Origin: Hoylesella marshii DSM 16973 = JCM 13450
GTDB lineage: Bacteria; Bacteroidota; Bacteroidia; Bacteroidales; Bacteroidaceae
Assembly (NCBI RefSeq): GCF_000146675.1
Contig: NZ_GL397214.1
Location: 2,068,023 to 2,132,022, forward strand
Direction: 5' to 3'
DNA: 64,000 bases
Positions 1 to 6,916 of the stretch are shown here, piece after piece; the stretch's first letter is position 1; every line of letters begins with the position of its first letter. The notes under the pieces were generated by a model. That model was not told the origin of the DNA. It saw only the letters and a program-made list of their open reading frames with translations, and made no database searches. A program made the position numbers and the translations under genes.

Positions 1-336
1 CGAAAAAGCGAACAAAGGGAACTCCGTGGAGCCCTTTGTTTATAGGGGATGCGACACGCTTCGCGCGCGCGTATGTGAAAGCGTTTAAAGTGTTATCTGA
101 TCGACGGTGCGAATGTGTGTGTGTGTGTGTGTGTTACACTTTTTTCCGGTGTATGCAAATATAAAGCGTTAAAAGATGCAGAAAAACACACTTTTTTCTG
201 CGTCTCATTCATCGTCGTATTATAATTGTTTATTTGTTTCACGGCGGCAAAGATACATAAAGATGATGAAACGAACAAGAAAAAGGAGAAAAACTTGGCT
301 GCAAAATGGTGTCATGATGGCAAAGGGCGTGTGAGT
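1..336. other. non-coding left edge: hairpin and GT microsatellite
   Basis: I see no convincing gene here. Bases 11-19 (AACAAAGGG) pair with 32-40, with an inner CTCC/GGAG pair, giving a strong hairpin. It is probably the terminator of a gene outside the window, but neither side has a clear T run. About ten GT dinucleotides follow at roughly 113-134, just after an alternating GC stretch (about 63-72). The short open frames over the GT run encode low-complexity peptides and look spurious. Confidence 0.5.
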
Positions 337-996
337 TTAGGGATGAAATGCCGTCAGCGAAATGGGGGTGAGTTCCCGTATGATATGATGGTAGAGGTCG
401 GCATCGATGCGTTTCCCTCGGAGAGAACGAACAACGGGAAAGGTCGAGAAATAAGGGTCTTCAGACCGATACCATGCGTGTCGAAGGCGGGGACGCGAGC
501 GTTTCAGAAGCAGGTCGAGGTGCTGCGCATAGGTGGGATTTACGACTGAAAGGTATTGAGCGTTGTCTGTGGTCTCAACAGCCAGCACAAGGCGCGGCCG
601 ATTAGGCGTGGAAACGAGGGGCTGTAGAGAAGAAATGCGGGTAGCGACAGTGATTTCCCACCCGTAACGGCGATTGAGTTTGTCCATCATTCTTCGGAAG
701 ATTAGCCCATGCGGGGCAGTGTCTTGCAGAGACGAACATGCAATGTCATGGTGTATCATCTCATGCAGAAGCACGTTTTGCCATTGCCTTTCGGCCAGGT
801 CATAGGCCGTAGAGAGGCGTATGGTATGGCCGGTGGTGCGTGAATGGCATGCTACGGATGTCCGTTTGCAGGACATGCTGCCCAGCCGAGTACGCGATTT
901 GGAGAGAGCAAGCCGAGGTTGGGAAAGGCGGTCGTCGAAATAATCGCGGTTGAAGCGTGCAAAATTGTCGCGCATCCATTCAATGGTAGGAATCAT
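337..996 (-). CDS. SprT-like zinc metallopeptidase domain protein
   Basis: This 219-residue protein resembles the SprT/Spartan-like family of single-domain zinc proteins. Residues 78-82 are HEMIH, the HExxH zinc and catalytic motif, preceded by a hydrophobic LL as usual for the family. The N-terminal stretch, with a predicted helix and an NRDYFDDRL segment, matches the SprT start. No signal peptide is seen, so it is probably cytoplasmic. It lies 61 bases downstream of the porin gene on the same strand and may be cotranscribed with it. The substrate is unknown: Spartan homologues act on DNA-protein crosslinks in eukaryotes, but that role is not established for bacterial relatives. The family call is fairly sure, the function is not. 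Confidence 0.75.
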   Translation of the reverse strand: MIPTIEWMRDNFARFNRDYFDDRLSQPRLALSKSRTRLGSMSCKRTSVACHSRTTGHTIRLSTAYDLAERQWQNVLLHEMIHHDIACSSLQDTAPHGLIFRRMMDKLNRRYGWEITVATRISSLQPLVSTPNRPRLVLAVETTDNAQYLSVVNPTYAQHLDLLLKRSRPRLRHAWYRSEDPYFSTFPVVRSLRGKRIDADLYHHIIRELTPISLTAFHP

Positions 997-1057
997 AAAG
1001 ACAAGGGAATGATGCCGGATGTGATAGCCATGGCGGAAGACAGGCAGAGCCGGAACG

Positions 1058-2245
1058 TCAATAAAGTTTGAGTTTGCTCATGAATCCCAGCTCAATGCGA
1101 TTTGTATGAATATCGGTGAGAGCACTTCGGCGCGTATAGTCGAGGGTCTTGCCCATATATCCGAGAAAGAGGTGGAGATTGAGTTGGGTGTCGGGTATGT
1201 ATTCTACAAATCCACCGTAACTGATGGAGCGCCGGTAGTTTTTAAAGTTCTCATCGGAAGTAACGTTAGCCGTCTCATACATGCCTTTGAAAACGAGGTT
1301 CCACCGAGGTTGGAATTGATACTCCATTTTCGTAACAATGGTTTGATAATGCACGTCGGTAAAATAGGCGCGACCGCTGCTTTTAAGGTAGCTCCGGCCT
1401 TCGTTGGATGCGAGCTGAAGCCTGTCGAGGCCATCGAAAGCAGCCATATAGTCTACGTACCACTGAAATTTGGGAAGACAAAGCTGTTGCCCCAAGGCGA
1501 GCATACGTGAGTGTCGGTGTCGGGCTTCAGACTGTATTCCCCACGCCCAACGTGTCTGCAGCCGGTCGGAAAAGAAGTTCCCATTCCAATTCAAGATAAA
1601 GCTGAAAGGGTGGTCGGGGCTTTCCAATGGCTGCGAAATGCCTGATTCGGCAAGGCGAGAGTATGTGTCGGCGAATTTTCCATTGTGGGAGTTGCATATC
1701 TCCAACCCTATTTCCTGCGAGGGAACAGGCTTATATCGTGCCACGACACCTGTGGTGTAAATCTCCATATGGTCTTCCATGTCGCTGTATTGGAACACGA
1801 ACACAGGGCTGCTCCAATACTCAAATCCACCCCATATCTGGTAAGTCTTGCCGGCCGTGAGCGAGAATTGAGGATTAAAATCATAGGTGAGCGACATACC
1901 ATCGGTAGCTCTTGCAAAGTTGTCTTGGCTCTCGGCGCTCGTCCCCTTATTGAGACGATGGATGAAATTGTAGCTCAGCTTGTCGGTAAGGCTACCGGAC
2001 AGTTCCACCTTAAACACTTTTGCACCCATTGCGCTCTGCCATCTGCCATGCTCGTCGCTCGTCTGCGCATGTGCCGAATAGTGCAGGTAGACGTTGAACA
2101 ACTCGCCGTTTTTCTCTAACTGCAACACCCGTTCGGTCAGCGAAGGTGTCACATCACCGTTTGCCGGATGTCGTGATGTATGGTCATCGGCAAGCATCGT
2201 AAGCGGCAATATGGAGAGCACCGCTATCAGGAAGTTTCTTTTCAT
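1058..2245 (-). CDS. outer-membrane porin-like beta-barrel protein
   Basis: Starting at the ATG at 2245, the product is 395 residues and begins with a clear signal peptide (MKRNFLIAVL onward, cleavage near ADD). An ATG 30 bases upstream would put charged residues ahead of the signal, so the inner start is preferred. The rest alternates polar and aromatic residues in beta-strand rhythm, with repeated segments such as SLTAGKTYQIWGGFEYW, and ends KLKLY. It resembles phosphate-selective porin (OprO/OprP-like) barrels of Bacteroidota. A TATCTTTG -7 element on the minus strand lies at 2373-2380, but no -33 box is visible. A hairpin (AAAGGAGT/ACTCCTTT, about 2298-2331) would sit in the leader. The transported solute cannot be told. 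Confidence 0.7.
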   Translation of the reverse strand: MKRNFLIAVLSILPLTMLADDHTSRHPANGDVTPSLTERVLQLEKNGELFNVYLHYSAHAQTSDEHGRWQSAMGAKVFKVELSGSLTDKLSYNFIHRLNKGTSAESQDNFARATDGMSLTYDFNPQFSLTAGKTYQIWGGFEYWSSPVFVFQYSDMEDHMEIYTTGVVARYKPVPSQEIGLEICNSHNGKFADTYSRLAESGISQPLESPDHPFSFILNWNGNFFSDRLQTRWAWGIQSEARHRHSRMLALGQQLCLPKFQWYVDYMAAFDGLDRLQLASNEGRSYLKSSGRAYFTDVHYQTIVTKMEYQFQPRWNLVFKGMYETANVTSDENFKNYRRSISYGGFVEYIPDTQLNLHLFLGYMGKTLDYTRRSALTDIHTNRIELGFMSKLKLY

Positions 2246-2484
2246 CTCGTCGGTTCTTGTGCTTCTGCTTTTCATACCATTGATTTCTTATATAAAAAGG
2301 AGTAAGCACTGCGAGCACCCACTCCTTTCTCATCTTTAATTTACAACGATATTACAACAATTTCTTACCCCACAAAGATAGTAATATTTGCAGAATATCT
2401 ATCGGGAAATGTCCTGTATTTAACATAAAATTAACGTAAAGTCGTTTTTCATGTCGTTACGGCAACCACTGCTTCATAGATTTT

Positions 2485-2541
2485 ACCTATACAAATATAG
2501 GTATTTTCTGTTGGTAATCCGAAAGATAGTGCGTATCTTTG
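2485..2541 (+). promoter_or_regulatory. dps promoter with two nested palindromes
   Basis: A Bacteroidota-type promoter is present: TTG at 2511-2513, exactly 20 bases, then TATCTTTG at 2534-2541. Two perfect dyads surround it. ACCTATA-CAAA-TATAGGT (2485-2502) sits just upstream of the -33 box. AAAGATA-GTGCG-TATCTTT (2522-2540) covers the -7 box. dps is under OxyR control in Bacteroides fragilis (established knowledge), so these are candidate redox-regulator sites. Their spacing does not match the E. coli OxyR consensus, so the binder is inferred only. Confidence 0.65.
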
Positions 2542-2597
2542 TGTCGTAGAAAGAAACTAAAACTGTATAACAACTTAAAATGAAAGGAGATTTAACA

Positions 2598-3095
2598 ATG
2601 AAAACATTAGATTATTTGAACTTAGACGAAAAGAAAGTAGCAGGCGTAGTAGAAGGTTTGAGCCAACTGTTGGCCGATTTCCAAGTATATTACACCAATC
2701 TTCGTGGTCTTCATTGGAACGTGCGCGGCAAGGGATTCTTCACCCTTCACGCCAAGTATGAACAACTTTACAACGATGCTGCCGAAAAGGTGGATGAAAT
2801 AGCAGAGCGACTTTTGCAGCTCGGAGCTACTCCGGAGAGCCGTTTCAGCGAGTATTTGAAGGTTTCAGAGGTGAAAGAATCGCAAATCGTACATTGCGGA
2901 TGTGGCGGTCTTACCCAAGTGCTCGACACCTTGAAAGTGCTCATCCGTAAGGAAAGAAAACTCGTTTCGTTGGCTTCCGAGGCTGGAGATGAGGTGACGG
3001 TAGCATTGATGGACGACTATCTGCAAGGCCAAGAGAAATTGGTTTGGATGCTTGTAGCGGAATTGAACAATGGAGAAAAGAATGACGCATGCTAA
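2598..3095 (+). CDS. dps: Dps family ferritin-like DNA protection protein
   Basis: The product is a 165-residue Dps-type miniferritin. It forms 12-subunit shells that oxidise iron with peroxide and protect DNA in starvation and oxidative stress. The signature is the N-terminal helix with NLRGLHWNVRG and, 12 residues later, the YEQLYNDAAEKVDEIAERL block, which together supply the His, Asp and Glu ligands of the inter-subunit ferroxidase site. I chose the ATG at 2598 because a good ribosome site (AAGGAGA, 2584-2590) precedes it by seven bases; the ATG at 2580 has none. The gene stands alone with its own promoter and terminator. Dps is cytoplasmic and associates with the nucleoid. Confidence 0.93.
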   Translation: MKTLDYLNLDEKKVAGVVEGLSQLLADFQVYYTNLRGLHWNVRGKGFFTLHAKYEQLYNDAAEKVDEIAERLLQLGATPESRFSEYLKVSEVKESQIVHCGCGGLTQVLDTLKVLIRKERKLVSLASEAGDEVTVALMDDYLQGQEKLVWMLVAELNNGEKNDAC

Positions 3096-3139
3096 AGTGA
3101 TGTCATAAGTAAATGCGAACAGATTTCTAAGAAGTAAGA

Positions 3140-3172
3140 GATGGCGGTGCTGTGAGGGCATCGCCATCTTTT
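3140..3172 (+). terminator. rho-independent terminator of dps
   Basis: Bases 3140-3150 (GATGGCGGTGC) pair with 3158-3168 (GCATCGCCATC) with a single mismatch, and TTTT follows. The hairpin starts 45 bases after the dps stop codon on the same strand. Confidence 0.8.
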
Positions 3173-3303
3173 GCTTGGCGGCTAATGACCAACGGGCAGA
3201 CAACTTGCCTGCTTCCGTTCTCTGCACGCCGAACATACGTCCGGCATGTTTCGCAAGAGGCCGACATCACCCCTGAGAAGACGATAGTACTGATACCGTT
3301 CCG

Positions 3304-3386
3304 TAAAAGCTAAGCTCCAGCCCTTTCATAACATAGCTTTCACGCCCTCAAAGCATAGCTCTGACATGCTCAAAGCTATGCTTTTC
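3304..3386 (-). repeat. repeat family C copy 1 (GCATAGCTTTT repeat)
   Basis: This roughly 83-base stretch is made of alternating copies of AAAGCATAGCTTTT-like and AAAGCTATGCTTTT-like words separated by GAGCGTGT-like linkers. It is the reverse complement of copies at 18505-18596 and 34387-34470. The words form hairpins with each other. No coding potential is seen. Confidence 0.7.
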
Positions 3387-3436
3387 TCTCTTTATTCGTA
3401 TCTTTCTGTTTGTCAACACCTTACGGCTTTCTCTTT

Positions 3437-3540
3437 CGACAGCCTTTTATAAAAGATGCGAAAGATTTTTGCATAAGACTTCTATTTGTTTCCCGAACAG
3501 GTTTTCATGACGTTCTGAAGAGCGATTGTGGGGTATACAA
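3437..3540 (+). repeat. about 105-base direct repeat, left copy
   Basis: This block (from CGACAGCCTTTTATAAA to a GATTGTGGGGTATAC-like end) is repeated in the same orientation at 4997-5101 with about ten differences. The two copies bracket the whole A1-B1-B2-A2 repeat cluster, which suggests a duplicated target or a larger composite unit. Confidence 0.75.
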
Positions 3541-3865
3541 TACGCGAGTTCGAGATAAGAGAATCTTATCTAATAGCCCCGTCGGGGCGAAAGACCTTAG
3601 ACAGGGGTAAGCGATAGCGTAGCCCCTGTGCTGTGGAATCTCACTATCTAAGCCCTGAAGGGGCGACAGAACACGACTCCTCCATGCTCCGTCATCCCTA
3701 CGGGATTCATCTTTCTACACATGTTTATCAGGGGTTGCCTTTCTGCTTCACATCCCGTTTTGCGCCGGCGATTTTGAATTGCGTTCTTTCGAGCTTCACA
3801 CCCTGCCTAATACCTTTCGCCTCGTCGGGGCTTACAGTCCGATAGCCTTATCCCGAACTCGTGTA
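3541..3865 (+). repeat. MITE-like repeat family A, long copy A1
   Basis: The element has terminal inverted repeats, TACGCGAGTTCGAGATAAG on the left and CTTATCCCGAACTCGTGTA on the right. Inside are smaller GC-rich palindromes such as GCCCCGTCGGGGC. It is about 325 bases long and carries no gene; short frames across it are not preserved between copies. Related copies are at 4707-4988 and 58876-59079 (long form) and at 18377-18459 and 59377-59457 (short form). Confidence 0.8.
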
Positions 3866-3880
3866 TATCATAGTACTATG

Positions 3881-4190
3881 AGGCGCAGGGTAAGCGCTGA
3901 AGGCGCGTAAGATGTCAGCCCAGCGCATAGCATCGAGTAGATGACACTTCCCCAAGTAAGCTCTGAAAGAGCGCTATATATCAGCCCAGCGCATAGCGCT
4001 GGGTATAGAGCATTCCCCGAAATGGAGCGCTGTAAGTGCGACACGTCCCGTTCATCTATATATATGGAGATGAAATAAAAAGGTCTTTCGCACTTACAGC
4101 GCTCATCTTTTTTGCCCCTGTTTACCCAAGGCGTTGCCTTGGGCTGACATCTTACGCGCCTCCAGCGCTTTCCTTTCAATCATTAAAGGC
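3881..4190 (+). repeat. composite hairpin repeat family B, copy B1
   Basis: The copy contains three palindromic modules: CCCAGCGC/GCGCTGGG hairpins, a long hairpin whose arms are GAGCGCTGTAAGTGCGAC and its near complement (4025-4104, with an inner TTCATCT/AGATGAA stem), and CCCAAGGC-GTT-GCCTTGGG (about 4126-4144). It abuts A1. Open frames over it arise only because the repeat lacks stops; they are not supported as genes. Confidence 0.75.
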
Positions 4191-4289
4191 ATGTAGTCGC
4201 GATTTTCACCGCCCCATATTCGTTTCGCTCCTGAGGCAGGAGTAAGTTCTAAAAGAGTATGATTGTGGGGCGTATCAACACCTTGTTAT

Positions 4290-4700
4290 AATGCTTTGAG
4301 GTGCAATGCAAGTGCTGGCAGAGCATGATAGCGCAGTGCATCAAGTGCGAAATATAATGGTACGAAATGTAATGTAAGCGCTCCAAACGCGTAAGATATC
4401 AGCCCAGCGTATAGCGCTGGGTATAGAACATTCCTCGAAAAGGAGCGCTGTAAGTGCGACACATCTTTATCAAACATCTATTTGAAAATGAAATAAAAAG
4501 GTCTGTCGCACTTACAGCGCTCACCTTTTTTACCCCCGTTTACCCAAGGCGTTGCCTTGGGCTGACATCTTACGCGCCTCCAGCGCTTGCTTTTCAATCA
4601 TTAATGGTATGTAGTTGCGATTTCCAACAATGTACATTCTACTCGTTCATAAGGCGGAAAGAGGCTTTGAAAGAGACACATTGTAGTGTGTATTGATACC
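4290..4700 (+). repeat. composite hairpin repeat family B, copy B2
   Basis: This is a second copy in the same orientation, with the long hairpin at 4443-4522 and the CCCAAGGC/GCCTTGGG hairpin near 4547-4565. The right end (about 4600-4700, ending in TTGATACCA) reappears inverted at 17870-17975, where it meets a broken ATPase gene. It abuts A2. Confidence 0.75.
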
Positions 4701-4706
4701 ATATTA

Positions 4707-4988
4707 TACGCGAGTTCGGGATAAAAGAATCTTATCCAATAGCCCCAAAGGGGCGAAAGACCTTAGACAGGGGTAAGCGATAGCGCAGCCCCTGTGTCGT
4801 GGATTCCCACTATCTAAGCCCTGAAGGGGCGACAGAACAATAGCCCTCCATACTCCGTCACCCCTACGGGGGTCATTTTTCTGCACATACTTATCAGGGG
4901 TGGCGCTCTTACGAGCTTCACACCCTGCTTGAGGTCTTTCGCCCCGACGGGGCTTACAGTCCAGATAACGTTATCTCGAACTCGTGTA
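4707..4988 (+). repeat. MITE-like repeat family A, long copy A2
   Basis: The ends are TACGCGAGTTCGGGATAA and TTATCTCGAACTCGTGTA. The internal blocks are the same as in A1 (GGGGCGAAAGACCTTAGACA, CCCTGAAGGGGCGACAGAAC), but the copy is about 40 bases shorter because a segment near the right end is missing. No gene is carried. Confidence 0.8.
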
Positions 4989-4996
4989 ATCTTCTT

Positions 4997-5101
4997 TTCG
5001 ACAGCCTTTTATAAAGGATATGAAAGATTCTTACATAAGACTTCTATTTGTTTTCCGAACAGGTTTTCATGACGTTCTGAAGAGCAATTGTGGGGCATAC
5101 T
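4997..5101 (+). repeat. about 105-base direct repeat, right copy
   Basis: This is the partner of 3437-3540, in the same orientation. It follows directly after the right end of A2. Confidence 0.75.
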
Positions 5102-5158
5102 ACCGAGAGAAAGGCCTGTTTGGGGGAGGTGTCAGTTTGTTTCCACCCCGTGAGGAAA

Positions 5159-5211
5159 CAGCATGAAGAAGCCCAAGGCCAAAGACCTTGGGCTTCTTCA
5201 TGCTGTTTTTT
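5159..5211 (+). terminator. 20-bp perfect-stem terminator without an assigned gene
   Basis: Bases 5159-5178 pair perfectly with 5186-5205 around the loop CCAAAGA, followed by T6. It is a textbook intrinsic terminator for rightward transcription, but no rightward gene lies upstream for 2 kb. For the leftward gene at 5347-6513 it lacks a T run, although the hairpin could still protect that messenger's 3' end. Confidence 0.75.
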
Positions 5212-5346
5212 AAATCCAAATCGGTGATGAGGCCATCTTGAAATGATAGATAAGCGGTCTCATAACCGATGGGGTTTTAAGATGTGACCATCTTTTTTTA
5301 CTTTTCGGAACCGATGCCGGAAAGCCTGTAAGGAAAAAGACGATGC

Positions 5347-6513
5347 TTAGCGCGCTACGTATTTTTTACCCTTTTTGATAACAATTCCCTTATAAGATTT
5401 GTCTACTCGCTGGCCGGCCATGTTGTAGAGCGGTGCGTTTTCTTCAGCTTCCTCTGCTTGGAGGCGGGCAATGCCGGTGGTTGTGGCTGTGAGTTCTGTA
5501 GGAAGTACCTGACCGGCTTTGTTGTGAAGAGTCATGATTCCTTTCACCGTATATTTCTTAGTAAGGTCTGTAGGCATGGTAATCTTAAAACTGTTATACA
5601 GCAATACTTTCTTCCCACCATCTACCATATAGTACATAGGCTTTTCTGCTGTCCCCTCTTTTACAAGGGTCACATCGGTCAGTTCTATGAGGTCGCAGAT
5701 ATGTTGCTTGGCAATCACATCGTCTAAGGTCACGCTCACAGGTGTAGCGGCATCGGAGCTATGCGTTACGGTGAGAGCTGTAGCGTCGGTCTGGACGTTC
5801 TTTACCACCTCCGGCATATCGTCGTAAGGAGAGAAATTCACCTTTACACTGCCGGTCAACACGTCGTTTACAGCGAGCGTAAGGTCTGTTTCGTGGAAAA
5901 TAATCGCCTTGTCACCCTCGCGTACATAAGCATTCTTTCCGTAAGTGTACACCACCTTGGCATTGGTCAGGTTGAGTTTGATGTTTTCTTTTGCTGCGGT
6001 GAGTGCTGAAAGGTCGGCTATCGTCGCATCGGTATAAGTAAGCGGCGTGCTCGAACCTTCATAGGTGACTTCCACTTTCTGGTATCTGAAATGTGTGCCT
6101 TTACGCGGAGACAGCTTTAGTTCCAGCGATTGGGTGCTTCCGCTCCATGTTTGGTGGGCGTAATCGTAGGTGCCGGTGTTTACAGTAACAGTGCCGGTTG
6201 TGGGCAATACGGCTTGGGTGTTATAAGTACCCATCGTGAATTTCACAGACGTAATCTTCTTATCGGAAGAGATAGTCAGTGTGTTGTCCGGATAAACGCG
6301 AATGGCAAGACCTTTCGAATAATAGGCCGGGTCGTTTTTCGACGTACCTTTAGCGAACGTTAAGGTAACATCCGTACCTTTTACCTCTTTGACAGGCTTG
6401 GTGTTTGCAAGACCTTTTGTCGAAAAGTCGATAACTTCCGTGCCGGCGAAAGCCGATGTACCGAAGCATAAAGCCATTACACTTAACATGGCATAGCGTA
6501 AAGTTTTTTTCAT
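5347..6513 (-). CDS. secreted protein with type-IX-like C-terminal tail
   Basis: Starting at the ATG at 6513, the product is 388 residues with a signal peptide (MKKTLRYAML through SAFAG). The first part (TEVIDFS, then many Thr/Ser/Val beta strands) looks like a beta-sandwich. The middle (TIADLSALTAAKENIKLNL, YVREGDKAIIFHETDL) has the look of an OB-fold domain often found in Bacteroidota surface proteins. The last 35 residues (PLYNMAGQRVDKSYKGIVI, then basic KKGKKYVAR) match the short tails that direct or resemble type IX secretion substrates. No enzyme motif is seen. The gene stands alone behind a strong promoter at 6623-6654. The product is probably surface-exposed or released; its function is unknown. 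Confidence 0.7.
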   Translation of the reverse strand: MKKTLRYAMLSVMALCFGTSAFAGTEVIDFSTKGLANTKPVKEVKGTDVTLTFAKGTSKNDPAYYSKGLAIRVYPDNTLTISSDKKITSVKFTMGTYNTQAVLPTTGTVTVNTGTYDYAHQTWSGSTQSLELKLSPRKGTHFRYQKVEVTYEGSSTPLTYTDATIADLSALTAAKENIKLNLTNAKVVYTYGKNAYVREGDKAIIFHETDLTLAVNDVLTGSVKVNFSPYDDMPEVVKNVQTDATALTVTHSSDAATPVSVTLDDVIAKQHICDLIELTDVTLVKEGTAEKPMYYMVDGGKKVLLYNSFKITMPTDLTKKYTVKGIMTLHNKAGQVLPTELTATTTGIARLQAEEAEENAPLYNMAGQRVDKSYKGIVIKKGKKYVAR

Positions 6514-6622
6514 GTTTCTTTGTTTTTTAATAGTTGATAAATTGTTTATTTCTAAATGAAGATAGTGCAAGCAGATATACGAAAAACTGATTTCCCATTT
6601 ACCGAGTGCAGCCTATTTTATG

Positions 6623-6654
6623 CAAAGATACACATTCCTTTTAAATAGGGCAAA
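6623..6654 (-). promoter_or_regulatory. promoter of the secreted protein gene
   Basis: On the minus strand, TTTG (6654-6651), exactly 20 bases, then TATCTTTG (6630-6623). This is a full Bacteroidota consensus match. Transcription should begin near 6616, leaving a leader of about 100 bases. Confidence 0.8.
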
Positions 6655-6747
6655 TCAATTGTAATAAAAATGCAGGGCTCCGTTTATGGAAAAAGAAGAT
6701 GAGCTGTTTATAATGTCCGTTTTTTTACGTATAGGAAAGAGACGGAA

Positions 6748-6779
6748 AAAAGTGCAAACAAAAACTATTTGCACTTTTT
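6748..6779. terminator. bidirectional terminator downstream of guaA
   Basis: AAAAGTGCAAA (6748-6758) pairs with TTTGCACTTTT (6768-6778), giving T runs in both directions. It can end leftward guaA transcripts and insulates the small RNA promoter that follows. Confidence 0.7.
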
Positions 6780-6790
6780 AACTCTTTATA

Positions 6791-6822
6791 TTTGGAATTG
6801 TATCTTAAATCTCCTATATTTG
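6791..6822 (+). promoter_or_regulatory. promoter of a candidate small RNA
   Basis: TTTG (6791-6794), exactly 20 bases, TATATTTG (6815-6822). This is a perfect consensus promoter with no protein-coding gene downstream on this strand. Confidence 0.7.
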
Positions 6823-6827
6823 AAGCA

Positions 6828-6900
6828 ACTTTTTTGTGGATTTCCGTCTTTGGAAATCTCTCTTTTGAGGTTGGTAGCTTCCTGCACCAACCTCTTTTTG
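6828..6900 (+). ncRNA. candidate small RNA convergent with guaA
   Basis: A transcript of about 70-75 bases is predicted from the promoter at 6791-6822. It folds into hairpin 1 (GATTTCC 6839-6845 with GGAAATC 6852-6858) and a terminator hairpin (GAGGTTGGT 6867-6875 with ACCAACCTC 6886-6894) followed by T5. The T run is on the plus strand only, so the hairpin serves this transcript rather than guaA. The RNA ends 17 bases short of the guaA stop codon and runs against it. No start codon with a meaningful reading frame is seen. I do not recognise a known RNA family. Confidence 0.6.
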
Positions 6901-6916
6901 TTTATCGGTTTGGGGG

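Noticed and set aside
93-278. 61-codon frame with a Thr-His repeat
   Set aside because: It is created by the GT microsatellite and has no support as a gene.
3868-4696. Several open frames of 60-100 codons in the repeat cluster with similar peptides (for example starting MRHVPFIYIYG)
   Set aside because: They overlap the repeats on both strands, the similar peptides simply mirror the repeated DNA, and hairpin structure explains the conservation better.
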